A DNA stretch of 64,000 bases from contig CAZALE010000007.1 in assembly GCA_964486055.1 (NCBI GenBank), forward strand, positions 110,150 to 174,149, given 5' to 3'. Source of the DNA: J014 sp964486055 (GTDB lineage Bacteria > Acidobacteriota > Blastocatellia > Pyrinomonadales > Pyrinomonadaceae). Shown in pieces: positions 34,117 to 43,070 of the stretch. Under the pieces are notes generated by a model. It searched no databases. It saw only the letters and a list, made by a program, of their open reading frames with translations, and had not been told where the DNA came from. How positions within the stretch are numbered: position 1 is the stretch's first letter; every line of letters starts with the position of its first letter. A program made the position numbers and the translations under genes.

Positions 34117-36045
34117 TTATTTTTTGTTGTCTTCGACATCGACGTACTCAGCATCGATTACATTATCTTCCGAAGATGAAGAGGAACCAGAAAAGTCAGA
34201 GCTCCCAGCGCTTGCTGAGGACGTCTGTTCTGAGGTTGTGCTTCCACCAGCCTGAGTATATAAAACCTCTGCTAATTTGTGGGACGCAGTCTGTAATCTA
34301 TTATATGCATTGTTTATAGTGTTTATCTCATTACTATTCAGAGCCGTCTTAGCTTCAGATAAGGCAGATTCTATCTCACTTACAGCGCTAGAATCTAGTC
34401 TTGACTTATTCTCGTTAAAAGCTTTTTCGACCGAATAAACCAATCCATCCAGTCGATTCCTGGCCTCGATGACTTCTCGTCTCTTAGCATCCTCTTGCGC
34501 GTGTGCCTCGGCTTCCTTCACCATTCTCTCTATCTCCTCTTTAGTCAAGCCTGAGGAAGCAGTTATAGTTATCTTCTGCTCACGACCGGTTCCTAAATCT
34601 CTAGCTGAAACGTTCACTATACCATTAGCATCGATGTCAAAAGTAACCTCGATTTGTGGCACTCCACGTGGTGCAGGCGGAATACCAACCAGGTGGAATT
34701 TGCCTAAAGTCTTATTGTCAGCTGCCATCGGCCTTTCTCCCTGCAACACATGGATTTCAACCGATGTCTGGTTATCAGTAGCTGTCGAGAATATCTCGGA
34801 CTTTCGCGTAGGGATAGTAGTATTGCGAGGTATCATCGGTGTCATAACACCGCCAAGTGTCTCTATACCCAAGGTGAGTGGCGTGACATCTAATAGCAAA
34901 ATGTCCGTTTTCTCACCCGCCAAAACTCCGGCCTGAACAGCAGCTCCTAATGCTACAACCTCATCCGGGTTAACAGACTTGTTAGGCTCCTTACCGAAAA
35001 ATTCTCTCACCATCTGCTGCACCTTCGGTATGCGGGTTGAACCGCCGACTAATATCACTTCGTCTATTTTATCTGGCGTCAAGCCGGCATCTTTTAAAGC
35101 TTGCTCAACTGGTGGTATCAGCCGCTTCAAGACAGGTTCAGCTAACTGTTCAAATTTGGCTCTGGTTAACTTCATCAACAGATGTTTCGGGCCTGAGGCA
35201 TCTGCCGTAATGAAAGGCAGATTAATCTCAGTCTCCATCGTAGATGATAATTCCATCTTTGCTTTCTCAGCTGCCTCTTTTAGTCTCTGTAAGGCCATCT
35301 TATCGGTCGTGAGGTCTATTCCTTGATCGCGCTTAAATTCATCTATTATCCATTTGATAAGAACATCATCTATGTCGTCACCGCCCAAGTGAGTATCACC
35401 ATTTGTAGCTTTTACCTCTACAACACCTTCGCCTACTTCGAGAATTGAAATATCGAAAGTTCCACCACCAAAGTCAAAGACCGCTATTGTCTCATCTTTC
35501 TTCTTGTCCAATCCGTATGCTAGTGCAGCAGCAGTAGGCTCATTGATTATACGTACTACATCCAAGCCCGCTATTCGTCCAGCATCCTTAGTAGCCTGAC
35601 GTTGAGCATCATTGAAATAAGCCGGCACCGTGATCACAGCTTTCTCAACTTTCTGACCTAAATAGTCCTCCGCTGCTTTCTTCAGTTTCTGCAACACCAT
35701 TGCAGAAATTTCAGGCGGAGCGTATAACTTGCCCTGTACCTCGAATCTTACATCTCCGTTAGGCGCACGTGTGACTTTGTAAGGAACTTGTTTGATTTCC
35801 TCAGTTACTTCATCGTATCGCCTTCCTATAAATCTTTTAACAGAATAAAGCGTGTTCTCAGGATTCGTGACAGCCTGCCGTTTTGCAGCTTGTCCAACTA
35901 GGCGGTTGCCGTCCTTTGTAAAAGCAACTACTGATGGAGTCGTGCGGCCACCCTCTTCATTCGGTATCACTACGGGTTCACCACCCTCCATCACAGCAAC
36001 CACTGAGTTTGTAGTTCCTAAATCTATTCCTATTATCTTGCTCAT
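34117..36045 (-). CDS. dnaK: Chaperone DnaK (Hsp70)
   Basis: The 642-residue Hsp70 folds and protects proteins with ATP. The nucleotide domain has I-G-I-D-L-G-T-T-N-S, F-D-F-G-G-G-T-F-D-I-S, and L-V-G-G-S-T-R-I-P; the linker D-V-T-P-L-T-L-G precedes the substrate domain, and the C-terminus ends in a Ser/Thr-rich tail with an acidic stretch. A strong Shine-Dalgarno sequence (AAGGAG) lies about ten bases before the ATG. The promoter upstream contains an HspR-type site, so expression is probably heat inducible by loss of repression. Confidence 0.98.
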   Translation of the reverse strand: MSKIIGIDLGTTNSVVAVMEGGEPVVIPNEEGGRTTPSVVAFTKDGNRLVGQAAKRQAVTNPENTLYSVKRFIGRRYDEVTEEIKQVPYKVTRAPNGDVRFEVQGKLYAPPEISAMVLQKLKKAAEDYLGQKVEKAVITVPAYFNDAQRQATKDAGRIAGLDVVRIINEPTAAALAYGLDKKKDETIAVFDFGGGTFDISILEVGEGVVEVKATNGDTHLGGDDIDDVLIKWIIDEFKRDQGIDLTTDKMALQRLKEAAEKAKMELSSTMETEINLPFITADASGPKHLLMKLTRAKFEQLAEPVLKRLIPPVEQALKDAGLTPDKIDEVILVGGSTRIPKVQQMVREFFGKEPNKSVNPDEVVALGAAVQAGVLAGEKTDILLLDVTPLTLGIETLGGVMTPMIPRNTTIPTRKSEIFSTATDNQTSVEIHVLQGERPMAADNKTLGKFHLVGIPPAPRGVPQIEVTFDIDANGIVNVSARDLGTGREQKITITASSGLTKEEIERMVKEAEAHAQEDAKRREVIEARNRLDGLVYSVEKAFNENKSRLDSSAVSEIESALSEAKTALNSNEINTINNAYNRLQTASHKLAEVLYTQAGGSTTSEQTSSASAGSSDFSGSSSSSEDNVIDAEYVDVEDNKK

Positions 36046-36090
36046 TTTGCCTTCTTCTCCTTATTAAATTTTTCTCTTTGACTAATTGTT

Positions 36091-36120
36091 AATATAAGAT
36101 ATGAGTATATCATTGTCAAG
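36091..36120 (-). promoter_or_regulatory. dnaK operon promoter with overlapping HAIR-like HspR site
   Basis: On the minus strand TTGACA (36114-36119) is a perfect -35, and TATATT (36091-36096) is the -10 after 17 bases. The sequence CTTGACA-N7-ACTCATA (36100-36120) matches the HAIR consensus CTTGAGT-N7-ACTCAAG at 10 of 14 arm positions and covers the -35 and spacer. HspR binding here would block RNA polymerase. HspR is encoded in the operon, which supports the reading. Confidence 0.75.
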
Positions 36121-36160
36121 TTTCTTTAGTAAAACCCTTTCATTTTTTTCGATATTTAAT

Positions 36161-36730
36161 TTACGAAGCTTCCTCTTGTTTCATCAGTTGGGCTACGTGG
36201 AAGATATAATGTAAGCCAGATACAACAGCGAATAGCACTACGATGAAGTAAACGGTAGGCAGATAAAAACTATAGCCAGAAACATTTGCAACTAAAATTA
36301 AAGACACAGCCGAGACTTGAACCAAGGTGCTCGCTTTTCCGAGAAGTGATGGCCGAAATTTTTTAAATCCAGTGATTATGAAGATTGCGCTTGCGGAGGC
36401 CAAGATAAGAACATCTCGACCTATGACAGCGGCCGAGACCCAAAATGGCACGGGAAGATGTTTAGTTGGCTGAAGCACATTAGGCATAGAGAGCACTATA
36501 AATGCAACCGTCATTAGCAATTTATCAGCTATTGGATCCAGGATTGTCCCTAATTCAGATTCTTGCTTGTATTTTCTGGCAATCAGCCCATCGATACCAT
36601 CTGAAACACCTGCAATTAAGAAAACAATCAATGCCCAGAGACTGTGCCCGTAAAAAAGCAGGGTAGCAAAAACTGGGATAAGCGCCATTCTCAAAAAAGT
36701 CAATATGTTAGGAATTGTAAGAATCGTCAT
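36161..36730 (-). CDS. pgsA: CDP-diacylglycerol--glycerol-3-phosphate 3-phosphatidyltransferase
   Basis: PgsA makes phosphatidylglycerophosphate, the precursor of phosphatidylglycerol and cardiolipin, in the inner membrane. The 189-residue protein has the CDP-alcohol phosphotransferase signature D-G-x2-A-R-x8-G-x3-D-x3-D, here from D-G-L-I-A-R-K-Y to L-D-P-I-A-D-K, and about five or six membrane helices. The ATG at 36730 (M-T-I-L-T-I-P-N-I-L-T) is chosen because family members begin this way; the frame also opens at a TTG five codons upstream. It lies between the dnaK promoter and a small membrane-anchored gene. Confidence 0.95.
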   Translation of the reverse strand: MTILTIPNILTFLRMALIPVFATLLFYGHSLWALIVFLIAGVSDGIDGLIARKYKQESELGTILDPIADKLLMTVAFIVLSMPNVLQPTKHLPVPFWVSAAVIGRDVLILASASAIFIITGFKKFRPSLLGKASTLVQVSAVSLILVANVSGYSFYLPTVYFIVVLFAVVSGLHYIFHVAQLMKQEEAS

Positions 36731-36802
36731 ACGCACAGAGATCAATTACTTATCACGTCGCCCGTAAAAGTTCTAGATTGCAGAGGCTTCTTTTGTAAAA
36801 CC

Positions 36803-37255
36803 TCAACTGGTGGAGTGAATTTGGAAACTATCTAACATCTTACGGATCCTTTCCTCGTATTCCTGATAATTATCTTTTAGCGCTGTGACCGTCAATTCAT
36901 ATGTATTTCGTGGGGTGTGTAAATATTTTCGAATAATTTTCAAACTGACTCCATTCTTGACCTCATGCGACTCAATTTCAGTTTCATTAACGCTAAGTCT
37001 CTCATGGATCAGAAGAGTCACCGCCACATGATGTAAATCCGCTGCCTCGCCTTCCCCGAATTCTCTGGAATAAGCCTCGAAGGCATATATCGATTTATCA
37101 TCGCAGGGACTTAAGAAACCATCGGGTTTTATTATCTCGAAATCTGGTGTTTGAATTTTTTCTTCACTGTAGGCAGCAGCTACTGCTGCTTTTATCTTCG
37201 TCGAAGTATAAACCATTAGAGCAACTAGTATAAGACCTATTATTAAGATTTCCAT
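36803..37255 (-). CDS. Hypothetical membrane-anchored protein
   Basis: A 150-residue protein with one N-terminal membrane helix (residues 2-18, I-L-I-I-G-L-I-L-V-A-L-M-V-Y) and a soluble domain of about 120 residues with alternating strands (V-A-V-T-L-L-I-H-E-R-L, Y-E-L-T-V-T-A-L-K-D). No family is recognised. The open frame extends 14 codons upstream into rlmN, but the ATG at 37255, five bases after the rlmN stop, makes sense for an anchored protein. It probably shares the rlmN transcript. Confidence 0.7.
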   Translation of the reverse strand: MEILIIGLILVALMVYTSTKIKAAVAAAYSEEKIQTPDFEIIKPDGFLSPCDDKSIYAFEAYSREFGEGEAADLHHVAVTLLIHERLSVNETEIESHEVKNGVSLKIIRKYLHTPRNTYELTVTALKDNYQEYEERIRKMLDSFQIHSTS

Positions 37256-37260
37256 AAAGC

Positions 37261-38325
37261 TCAATCGAGAATAGTTCTTGCTGCCAACTGACCACACGCT
37301 GCGTATATATCTCTTCCTCTAGGGCGTCGAATGTAATTTGCGATGCCATTTTCCCTCAAAACTTTCTGAAATTGTAAAATTGTTTGCTCAGATGGCGGCT
37401 CATAAGACAGAGTGTCTGCAGTATTATGTGGAATTAAATTAACTTTCACCCGATTAAGCGAGTGCTTCTTGATTAGATTGACCAATTCAGTGGCATGATG
37501 AATGCTATCGTTTATGCCTTTTAGCAAAACGTATTCGAACGTCAAGTCCTCACCCCGTCGAAGACTTCTCTCCACTTGCTTAACTGCTTTCATAAGCTCT
37601 TCAATATTCCATCGCCGATTTATAGGCATCAACTTGTCTCTTAAGGCGTCATTAGTAGCCGAAAGAGATACAGCTAAATTTGGCTTCCTTTTTAACTTAG
37701 CAAATTCGTATATTTTCGGCACTATACCAGCTGTTGAAACAGTCACGCGGCTAGGAACAATAAAGAGTCCATTTTTCGATGAGATTATCTCTAATGCCTT
37801 CATCAGGTTCTCGAAATTCAAAAAAGGTTCGCCTGCACCCATCGCTACTAGATTTGTGCCATGAGGTGTTTTTGTCCCGATTCCATAGACATCGTTGAGA
37901 ACCAATATTATTTGCTCGACTATCTCCCCTGCAGACAAAGAGCGCAGCAGTCCTAATCTAGCAGTCAGACAAAAGTCACATTTAAGTGGACAACCAGACT
38001 GCGAAGAAAAGCAGATCGTATCACGTCCCTCACTGGGTATGAAGACAGTCTCTACCGGGAGATCATCAATCGTCTTCATTAAATAACGTCTTGTACCGTC
38101 GGATGAAAAAAATTTTGATTGTATCTTCAGTGTAGAGGCTACGGCTATCTGTTGGAGTCGATCTCTAAAATCAATTGGCAAATCGCTCATTTCCTTAAAA
38201 TCCAATTGCCGGCGTGAGTGAATTTGCTTGAATAGTTGATTCGCACGAAATCGCCTCTGCCCACAACTCTCCACAAAACTCTCTAACTCTTCTTCCTTAA
38301 GGCCGGTAAGGTGAAGTTTCTCCAT
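37261..38325 (-). CDS. rlmN: Dual-specificity RNA methyltransferase RlmN
   Basis: RlmN is a radical-SAM enzyme that methylates C2 of A2503 in 23S rRNA and A37 in some tRNAs. The 354-residue protein has the Fe-S motif C-P-L-K-C-D-F-C near residue 115, the G-E-P-F-L-N SAM-contacting segment, and the C-terminal R-R-P-R-G-R-D-I-Y-A-A-C-G-Q-L containing the catalytic Cys that forms the methyl-bridge. N-terminal accessory-domain motifs (Q-L-F-K-Q-I-H) are present. Nothing atypical. Confidence 0.97.
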   Translation of the reverse strand: MEKLHLTGLKEEELESFVESCGQRRFRANQLFKQIHSRRQLDFKEMSDLPIDFRDRLQQIAVASTLKIQSKFFSSDGTRRYLMKTIDDLPVETVFIPSEGRDTICFSSQSGCPLKCDFCLTARLGLLRSLSAGEIVEQIILVLNDVYGIGTKTPHGTNLVAMGAGEPFLNFENLMKALEIISSKNGLFIVPSRVTVSTAGIVPKIYEFAKLKRKPNLAVSLSATNDALRDKLMPINRRWNIEELMKAVKQVERSLRRGEDLTFEYVLLKGINDSIHHATELVNLIKKHSLNRVKVNLIPHNTADTLSYEPPSEQTILQFQKVLRENGIANYIRRPRGRDIYAACGQLAARTILD

Positions 38326-38515
38326 AGATTCTTAATGTAACCCACTTCTTGTAAAATCTGAAATATGCACTTCTTCAGAGTACTTGATAAATTCACGAGC
38401 ATTTAATTTTAGTAGCAAATTGCATTGATCCTACACAATCCATGCCTACATGCTTGCCAAAATCGAACCTACAGAATTAGAAGCATGTCATTCCTAGTTG
38501 ATAAACTTTTTTCTT

Positions 38516-39430
38516 ATGAAGAAAAAAACAGGTCTGATCATAGCGTTGATCGCTTTTGTCTTTGCCTTAATAATCGGATTATCTGCACTATGGCTCAGCT
38601 CTAAATTTTTTTCACCTAAGGAATCTGAAAAAATATCTGAAAAAGGAACTAAAAGCAGGCGAATATCTACTAACATCAGAAATCTCGATCTGATAAGTGA
38701 GGCAGAAAGTTTAGCAGTTCACCTACCATTTGGTAATCCATCAGAGGCAACAACAGAAAATCCAGAGAATTATCTTCTGATTAATCGATACATGATAATT
38801 TCCTACAGCAAGAGCCGAAGGGTTCCGAACTGGGTCGCATGGAGACTCACCGATGCAGACATAGGTAAAATGGACCGAGTAGATTCTTTTAGACCAGACG
38901 ACAGAATTCCAGAATCATGGGGTAGAGTCACGCCGTTCGATTATACAGGATCAGGATTCGATAGAGGACACTTATGCCCAAGTGCAGATAGAGAAGGAAG
39001 CCAGGCTGCCATGGATTCTACGTTCCTGATGACCAACATAGCTCCACAAACTCCAGACCTTAACAGAGGCCCGTGGGAAAAGTTAGAGTCATATACGAGA
39101 ACTCTCGCGCGTCGCAATCAAGACGTCTACATAATTGCCGGCACCTATGGCGAGATAGGACGAATTAAAAACAAGATTGCTATACCTGCTAGTTTCTGGA
39201 AGATCTTGGCCGTTTTACCAAGAGGCGCTTCAATTGATTCAATAAACGAAAACACCAGAGTCATAGCAGTGGAAATGCCTAATGTTAGAGGAATCAAAAA
39301 TGCGGATTGGTTTATCTACAGAACAACAGTAAGAGACATAGAGAGTAAAACCGGCTATAACTTTTTCTCATCATTACCGCAAGATCTACAAGATCAATTA
39401 GAGACGAAATTTGATCAGGCAATAGACTAA
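38516..39430 (+). CDS. Membrane-anchored DNA/RNA non-specific endonuclease
   Basis: This 304-residue nuclease belongs to the beta-beta-alpha-metal (NUC1/EndoG) family that degrades DNA and RNA. It has one N-terminal membrane helix (residues about 6-28), then a basic/Ser-rich linker and the nuclease domain from about residue 75. The active-site D-R-G-H motif is in G-F-D-R-G-H-L-C-P-S-A-D-R, and the metal-binding Asn is in N-I-A-P-Q-T-P-D-L-N-R-G. The catalytic domain would face the periplasm. The start is the ATG at 38516; an in-frame TTG six codons upstream is less likely. Possible jobs are nutrient nucleic acid breakdown or processing of incoming DNA. Confidence 0.9.
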   Translation: MKKKTGLIIALIAFVFALIIGLSALWLSSKFFSPKESEKISEKGTKSRRISTNIRNLDLISEAESLAVHLPFGNPSEATTENPENYLLINRYMIISYSKSRRVPNWVAWRLTDADIGKMDRVDSFRPDDRIPESWGRVTPFDYTGSGFDRGHLCPSADREGSQAAMDSTFLMTNIAPQTPDLNRGPWEKLESYTRTLARRNQDVYIIAGTYGEIGRIKNKIAIPASFWKILAVLPRGASIDSINENTRVIAVEMPNVRGIKNADWFIYRTTVRDIESKTGYNFFSSLPQDLQDQLETKFDQAID

Positions 39431-39495
39431 TCTTGCTTTTATCTATTTTGTCTGAGAAGCTATTATTGAAAATAACGATCAAGGGAAGGGAAATC

Positions 39496-39978
39496 ATGGC
39501 TGAGCATGTATTACACAGAAGACAAGTTATACCTTGCCCAATAGAAAAAGTATTTCAGTTTTTTTGTGATGCAACCAACCTAGAACGCATAACACCACCA
39601 GAATTGAATTTCCACATAATCACTCCTCTACCCATAGAAATGCGAAAAGGAACTCTGATTGATTATCAACTCAAATTGCGAGGGATACCGCTAAGATGGC
39701 GTACGGAGATAAGCGAGTGGAATCCACCTTACTCATTTGTAGATACCGCATTAAAAAGCCCTTACAAGCAATGGATACATCTTCATAAATTCACGCCAAG
39801 CGATAACGGACATACCATCATGGAAGACATAGTCCGTTATCGCTTACCTTTTGAGCCGTTTGGTGATTTAGCTCATTGGTATGTAAAACGCGAGCTTAAA
39901 TACATTTTCGATTACCGACAAAAGGTAATCCGTGAGATTTTTGGAGATGCGCCGGAGGCCGAGCTCTCCAGAACCTAG
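39496..39978 (+). CDS. SRPBCC (START/Bet v1-like) ligand-binding protein
   Basis: This 160-residue protein has the helix-grip fold of the SRPBCC superfamily, cell-division-inhibitor-like/CoxG-like branch: P-I-E-K-V-F-Q-F-F-C-D-A-T-N-L-E-R-I-T-P-P near the N-terminus, and the C-terminal W-Y-V-K-R-E-L-K-Y-I-F-D-Y-R-Q helix. Such proteins bind hydrophobic ligands; function here is unknown. The ATG at 39496 is supported by GGAAGGG upstream; the frame opens 21 codons earlier. It is convergent with the TonB receptor gene and overlaps its end by four bases. Confidence 0.85.
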   Translation: MAEHVLHRRQVIPCPIEKVFQFFCDATNLERITPPELNFHIITPLPIEMRKGTLIDYQLKLRGIPLRWRTEISEWNPPYSFVDTALKSPYKQWIHLHKFTPSDNGHTIMEDIVRYRLPFEPFGDLAHWYVKRELKYIFDYRQKVIREIFGDAPEAELSRT

Positions 39979-42698
39979 AACTTAATTCGATAGGCAACTC
40001 GAAAATTTCTACCTGCTCCATCTATACCCCAGCTTGGATTCCTGTAGGGTCTATCGAATATGTTCTCGATGGCCCAGTTTATCTGCTGTTTTTCATTTAA
40101 ACGTATGCCGCCGCGCAAGTTTAATAATCCATACGACGGTAGATAAGTAAACATTGGCGCTGAGTTAACCCCAATACCTAGAACTCTGTTTTGCACCTGG
40201 GCTAGAGTTTCACCAGTCAAGAGGAGAATGGTTTCGTCTCCTGTTCCGCAAACCCCATCGGGATTATTCGTGAGACCACGCACACAAGCGCCTCGACGAA
40301 AGAAATTTGCTATTTGACCTCTGGTGCGTAGTGCGCCTGTGCGACGATCCTCTATATCTAGACTCGACAACCTATTCTGCTTCTGAGCAAGTATCGAATA
40401 CAGCTCGATCCAGAAGTTTCTTCCTATTGGCTGATATTTAAAACTCACAAAAGCTGTCGGCGGAGGAGTGCCACCCTCTATGTTCGGTGGCAAACCAGTC
40501 GACTTATCTTTTGCATGAATAAATGTGTAATTCGCGGTGAATTTTAGGCTTTTTGTTAACCATGCTTCACTTTCCGCCTCTATGCCATAAATACGAGCAG
40601 ATGAATAATTTGCTCTCACCAAAACTGGCGAGGTTGAGAGCGCGACAAAAACAACGCCATTCGGCAGCTGGCTTATTATTTGCTGGTCTCCCAAGAATTT
40701 GCCTACTGCTCCAGGAGGTAGTATTAATGATTGTTTCGTGATTATGTCCTCGATGTCCAGTAGGAATCCGGTAAACTCAGTCTCGAAACGCTTGTGTGCG
40801 TATCTAAAGCTCAAATCAAAGTTGTTGCTGAACTCTGAGCGTTGCTTAGAGACTGGAATGCCTGTCGAAACTGCTGAAGAATCTGCCGTTGTTCCAATAG
40901 TTCCACCTAAATTAACGGCCGATAGGTAGTCCACTTCATAGCCACTACCAGTTAGACCTAACGTTCCCAGATCAGTCATGTTTGGATAACGAAATCCACG
41001 ACTGTAATTTGCGGCCAGCGAAAATTGCTCGATGAGTCTTAGCACAAAGCCTATTCTTCCGGAGAAAGATCCTACTCTGAGACTATCGTCTTGCCACAGA
41101 CGCCTTCCAGCAACGATTGGGGCATCGGCAGCCCTTGCCTTATAATCTGCAAAACTATAACGCAATGCTCCCGAGAAACGTATTCTCTGTAATTGCAAAG
41201 CCCCATTCAAGAAAACACCACTCGACCTAAATCTTGCCTCGTCTGGGATTCTCGGCCTAGATAGCGTAGAGGTGTTTGTTCTTGGATTAACCGTAAATGC
41301 AGGCGAGTTTATTTTTTCGAAGTAGTAATCTCCGCCAAAACCTAATATGAGTTTCTCTAACGTCTTATCCAAGAAGAAATTAAACCCGGAGACACTTGTC
41401 CTTTCGTACTGATGGGTTATTGATCCAAATGGATCCCCTTGTCCTCCTTGATTAACTCTCTCTTCCCTCTGGCTATTGTAGGAAAATGTTATGGAAGCTG
41501 AATCGAATAAAGATAAATTTTGCTTTATCAAGCGAATGTATCCAAAGTCAGTCATCAAATTCTTCAGATCAGCTATGAGGTTTCCATCACCGCCTAACAG
41601 TTGATCATAACGTTTCCCATCATCTTGTTGACTACGTTGGTAATTAAAGATTATCTGTAGGTCATCTGTAGGTAAGTAATTGAGGCGTAGGGCTCCACCA
41701 TATTGAGTGAATTCAGTATCTGGGAGTCGTTCTCCCAAAACTTTCGAGGATATTCCCAAAAATCGGGTTAATGCTGAATGCGAGTCTATGCCACGTGCTG
41801 GTCTTAACTTATTGATTCGCCTTCCCGCAAGATTTAGAAAGAAGTTAAATCTATTGGTGCCATAGCTGAGGAGTGCAAAACTACCGCCCGATCGATCGGC
41901 GGTTTGAGCGTTCGCACTAATCTCACCATTGAAAGCTGGCTTATCTGAATTTATCGAACTGTTCAAGGAAACTAGATTGATAGTCCCGCCAAGTGCATCA
42001 GAACCAAATTGAGCACTTGAAGCACCTCTTATGACTTCGATCCTTTCTAGACTGGATGGTTCATTTAGATTGAAGAAAGTGTTGATACCGCCGCGTTGAG
42101 CTGCGTTAGTGAATCGCACCCCATCTACATAAACAACCACATTTTTGCCGGCGAGTCCTCTAATAAAGATTCCGCCCAATGAAGGACTTGTCCGTTGAAC
42201 ATTTATGCCTGCTTCTTGTTCAGCAACTCTAGCGAGAAAAACCGTGCTTCTGTCTAATATGGATTCTCTGCTTATCAGATTTACTGCCTGTGGTGTCAAT
42301 TCCTTTTCAAGCTTCTCACCATACTCGGCTGTAACAGTAAACCGCAGACTCTCTGGCACCAATCTGATCTCTATGATGGTTCCAGCTTGGATCTTACGCA
42401 CATCTGGATTAAAGCCTCGTGCGTAAACACTCAATTCATAATCTGATGTGCTTGTTGGCAAATTATTGAAGATGAACTTGCCATTTTCATCAGTCAAAAC
42501 CGATGTTTGAAAGTTATCAGCTTTTATTGATACTTGAGCTGCGGGGATCAAATCGCCTTTTTCATCTTTTACTGTACCTGAGATCGTTGTTTGGGCTAGA
42601 GTTTTTGGGAAGGGCAGAAGGAAGATAAGAAGAAAAATGCTATAGATCCTCAGGTAATTTGATAGTCCTAGCGTCGCGCCATAGTCTCTCAAGATCAT
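39975..42698 (-). CDS. TonB-dependent outer-membrane receptor
   Basis: This is a 907-residue outer-membrane transporter energised by TonB-ExbBD. A signal peptide ends near A-Q-T-T, followed by a carboxypeptidase-regulatory-like Ig domain (I-S-G-T-V-K-D-E-K-G to R-L-V-P-E), a plug domain (I-F-I-R-G-L-A-G-K-N-V-V-V-Y-V-D-G-V and I-E-V-I-R-G-A-S-S-A-Q-F-G), and a long beta-barrel ending in an aromatic residue (R-I-K-F). The ATG at 42698 is preferred because AAGGAG lies about ten bases upstream; this makes it overlap the rsfS coding region by 59 bases. Substrate unknown; siderophore or cobalamin types are most common. Confidence 0.92.
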   Translation of the reverse strand: MILRDYGATLGLSNYLRIYSIFLLIFLLPFPKTLAQTTISGTVKDEKGDLIPAAQVSIKADNFQTSVLTDENGKFIFNNLPTSTSDYELSVYARGFNPDVRKIQAGTIIEIRLVPESLRFTVTAEYGEKLEKELTPQAVNLISRESILDRSTVFLARVAEQEAGINVQRTSPSLGGIFIRGLAGKNVVVYVDGVRFTNAAQRGGINTFFNLNEPSSLERIEVIRGASSAQFGSDALGGTINLVSLNSSINSDKPAFNGEISANAQTADRSGGSFALLSYGTNRFNFFLNLAGRRINKLRPARGIDSHSALTRFLGISSKVLGERLPDTEFTQYGGALRLNYLPTDDLQIIFNYQRSQQDDGKRYDQLLGGDGNLIADLKNLMTDFGYIRLIKQNLSLFDSASITFSYNSQREERVNQGGQGDPFGSITHQYERTSVSGFNFFLDKTLEKLILGFGGDYYFEKINSPAFTVNPRTNTSTLSRPRIPDEARFRSSGVFLNGALQLQRIRFSGALRYSFADYKARAADAPIVAGRRLWQDDSLRVGSFSGRIGFVLRLIEQFSLAANYSRGFRYPNMTDLGTLGLTGSGYEVDYLSAVNLGGTIGTTADSSAVSTGIPVSKQRSEFSNNFDLSFRYAHKRFETEFTGFLLDIEDIITKQSLILPPGAVGKFLGDQQIISQLPNGVVFVALSTSPVLVRANYSSARIYGIEAESEAWLTKSLKFTANYTFIHAKDKSTGLPPNIEGGTPPPTAFVSFKYQPIGRNFWIELYSILAQKQNRLSSLDIEDRRTGALRTRGQIANFFRRGACVRGLTNNPDGVCGTGDETILLLTGETLAQVQNRVLGIGVNSAPMFTYLPSYGLLNLRGGIRLNEKQQINWAIENIFDRPYRNPSWGIDGAGRNFRVAYRIKF

Positions 42699-43062
42699 AA
42701 AATTCTCGCTCCTTCTCACCAAAAATATGTACTATAAAATCGCCATAATCCATGAGAATCCATTCGGCCGAATTATAACCTTCGATATTTAAGGGAGTTT
42801 CTCCGAACCGTCTCTTCATCTTTTCCTCGATCTCATCAGATATGGCTTGAACCTGCCTCTGATTCGAGCCACTCGTGATTATGAAAAAATCAGTGAAATC
42901 TGCTATTTCCCTCAAATCCAAAAGCACTGTGCCTAAAGCTTTTTTTTCAGCCGCACAAGTGATCGCTAATTTCACTCTTTCATCTATGCTTTCAAAAGTA
43001 ACGTCCTGACTTACGTTTTCCAGTGATTGCGAAGCTGAAGAATACTTTTCTTTTAGTCTCAT
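42640..43062 (-). CDS. rsfS: Ribosome silencing factor RsfS (Iojap)
   Basis: RsfS binds ribosomal protein uL14 and blocks subunit joining in starved cells. The 140-residue protein has the DUF143 core: K-A-L-G-T-V-L-L-D-L-R-E-I-A-D-F-T-D, F-F-I-I-T-S-G-S-N-Q-R-Q-V-Q-A-I, W-I-L-M-D-Y-G-D-F-I-V-H-I-F, and R-E-F-Y-D-L-E-R-L-W. The ATG at 43062, nine bases after nadD, is the family-consistent start. It forms the conserved obg-nadD-rsfS gene order. Confidence 0.95.
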   Translation of the reverse strand: MRLKEKYSSASQSLENVSQDVTFESIDERVKLAITCAAEKKALGTVLLDLREIADFTDFFIITSGSNQRQVQAISDEIEEKMKRRFGETPLNIEGYNSAEWILMDYGDFIVHIFGEKEREFYDLERLWRDARTIKLPEDL

Positions 43063-43070
43063 CAACAAAA

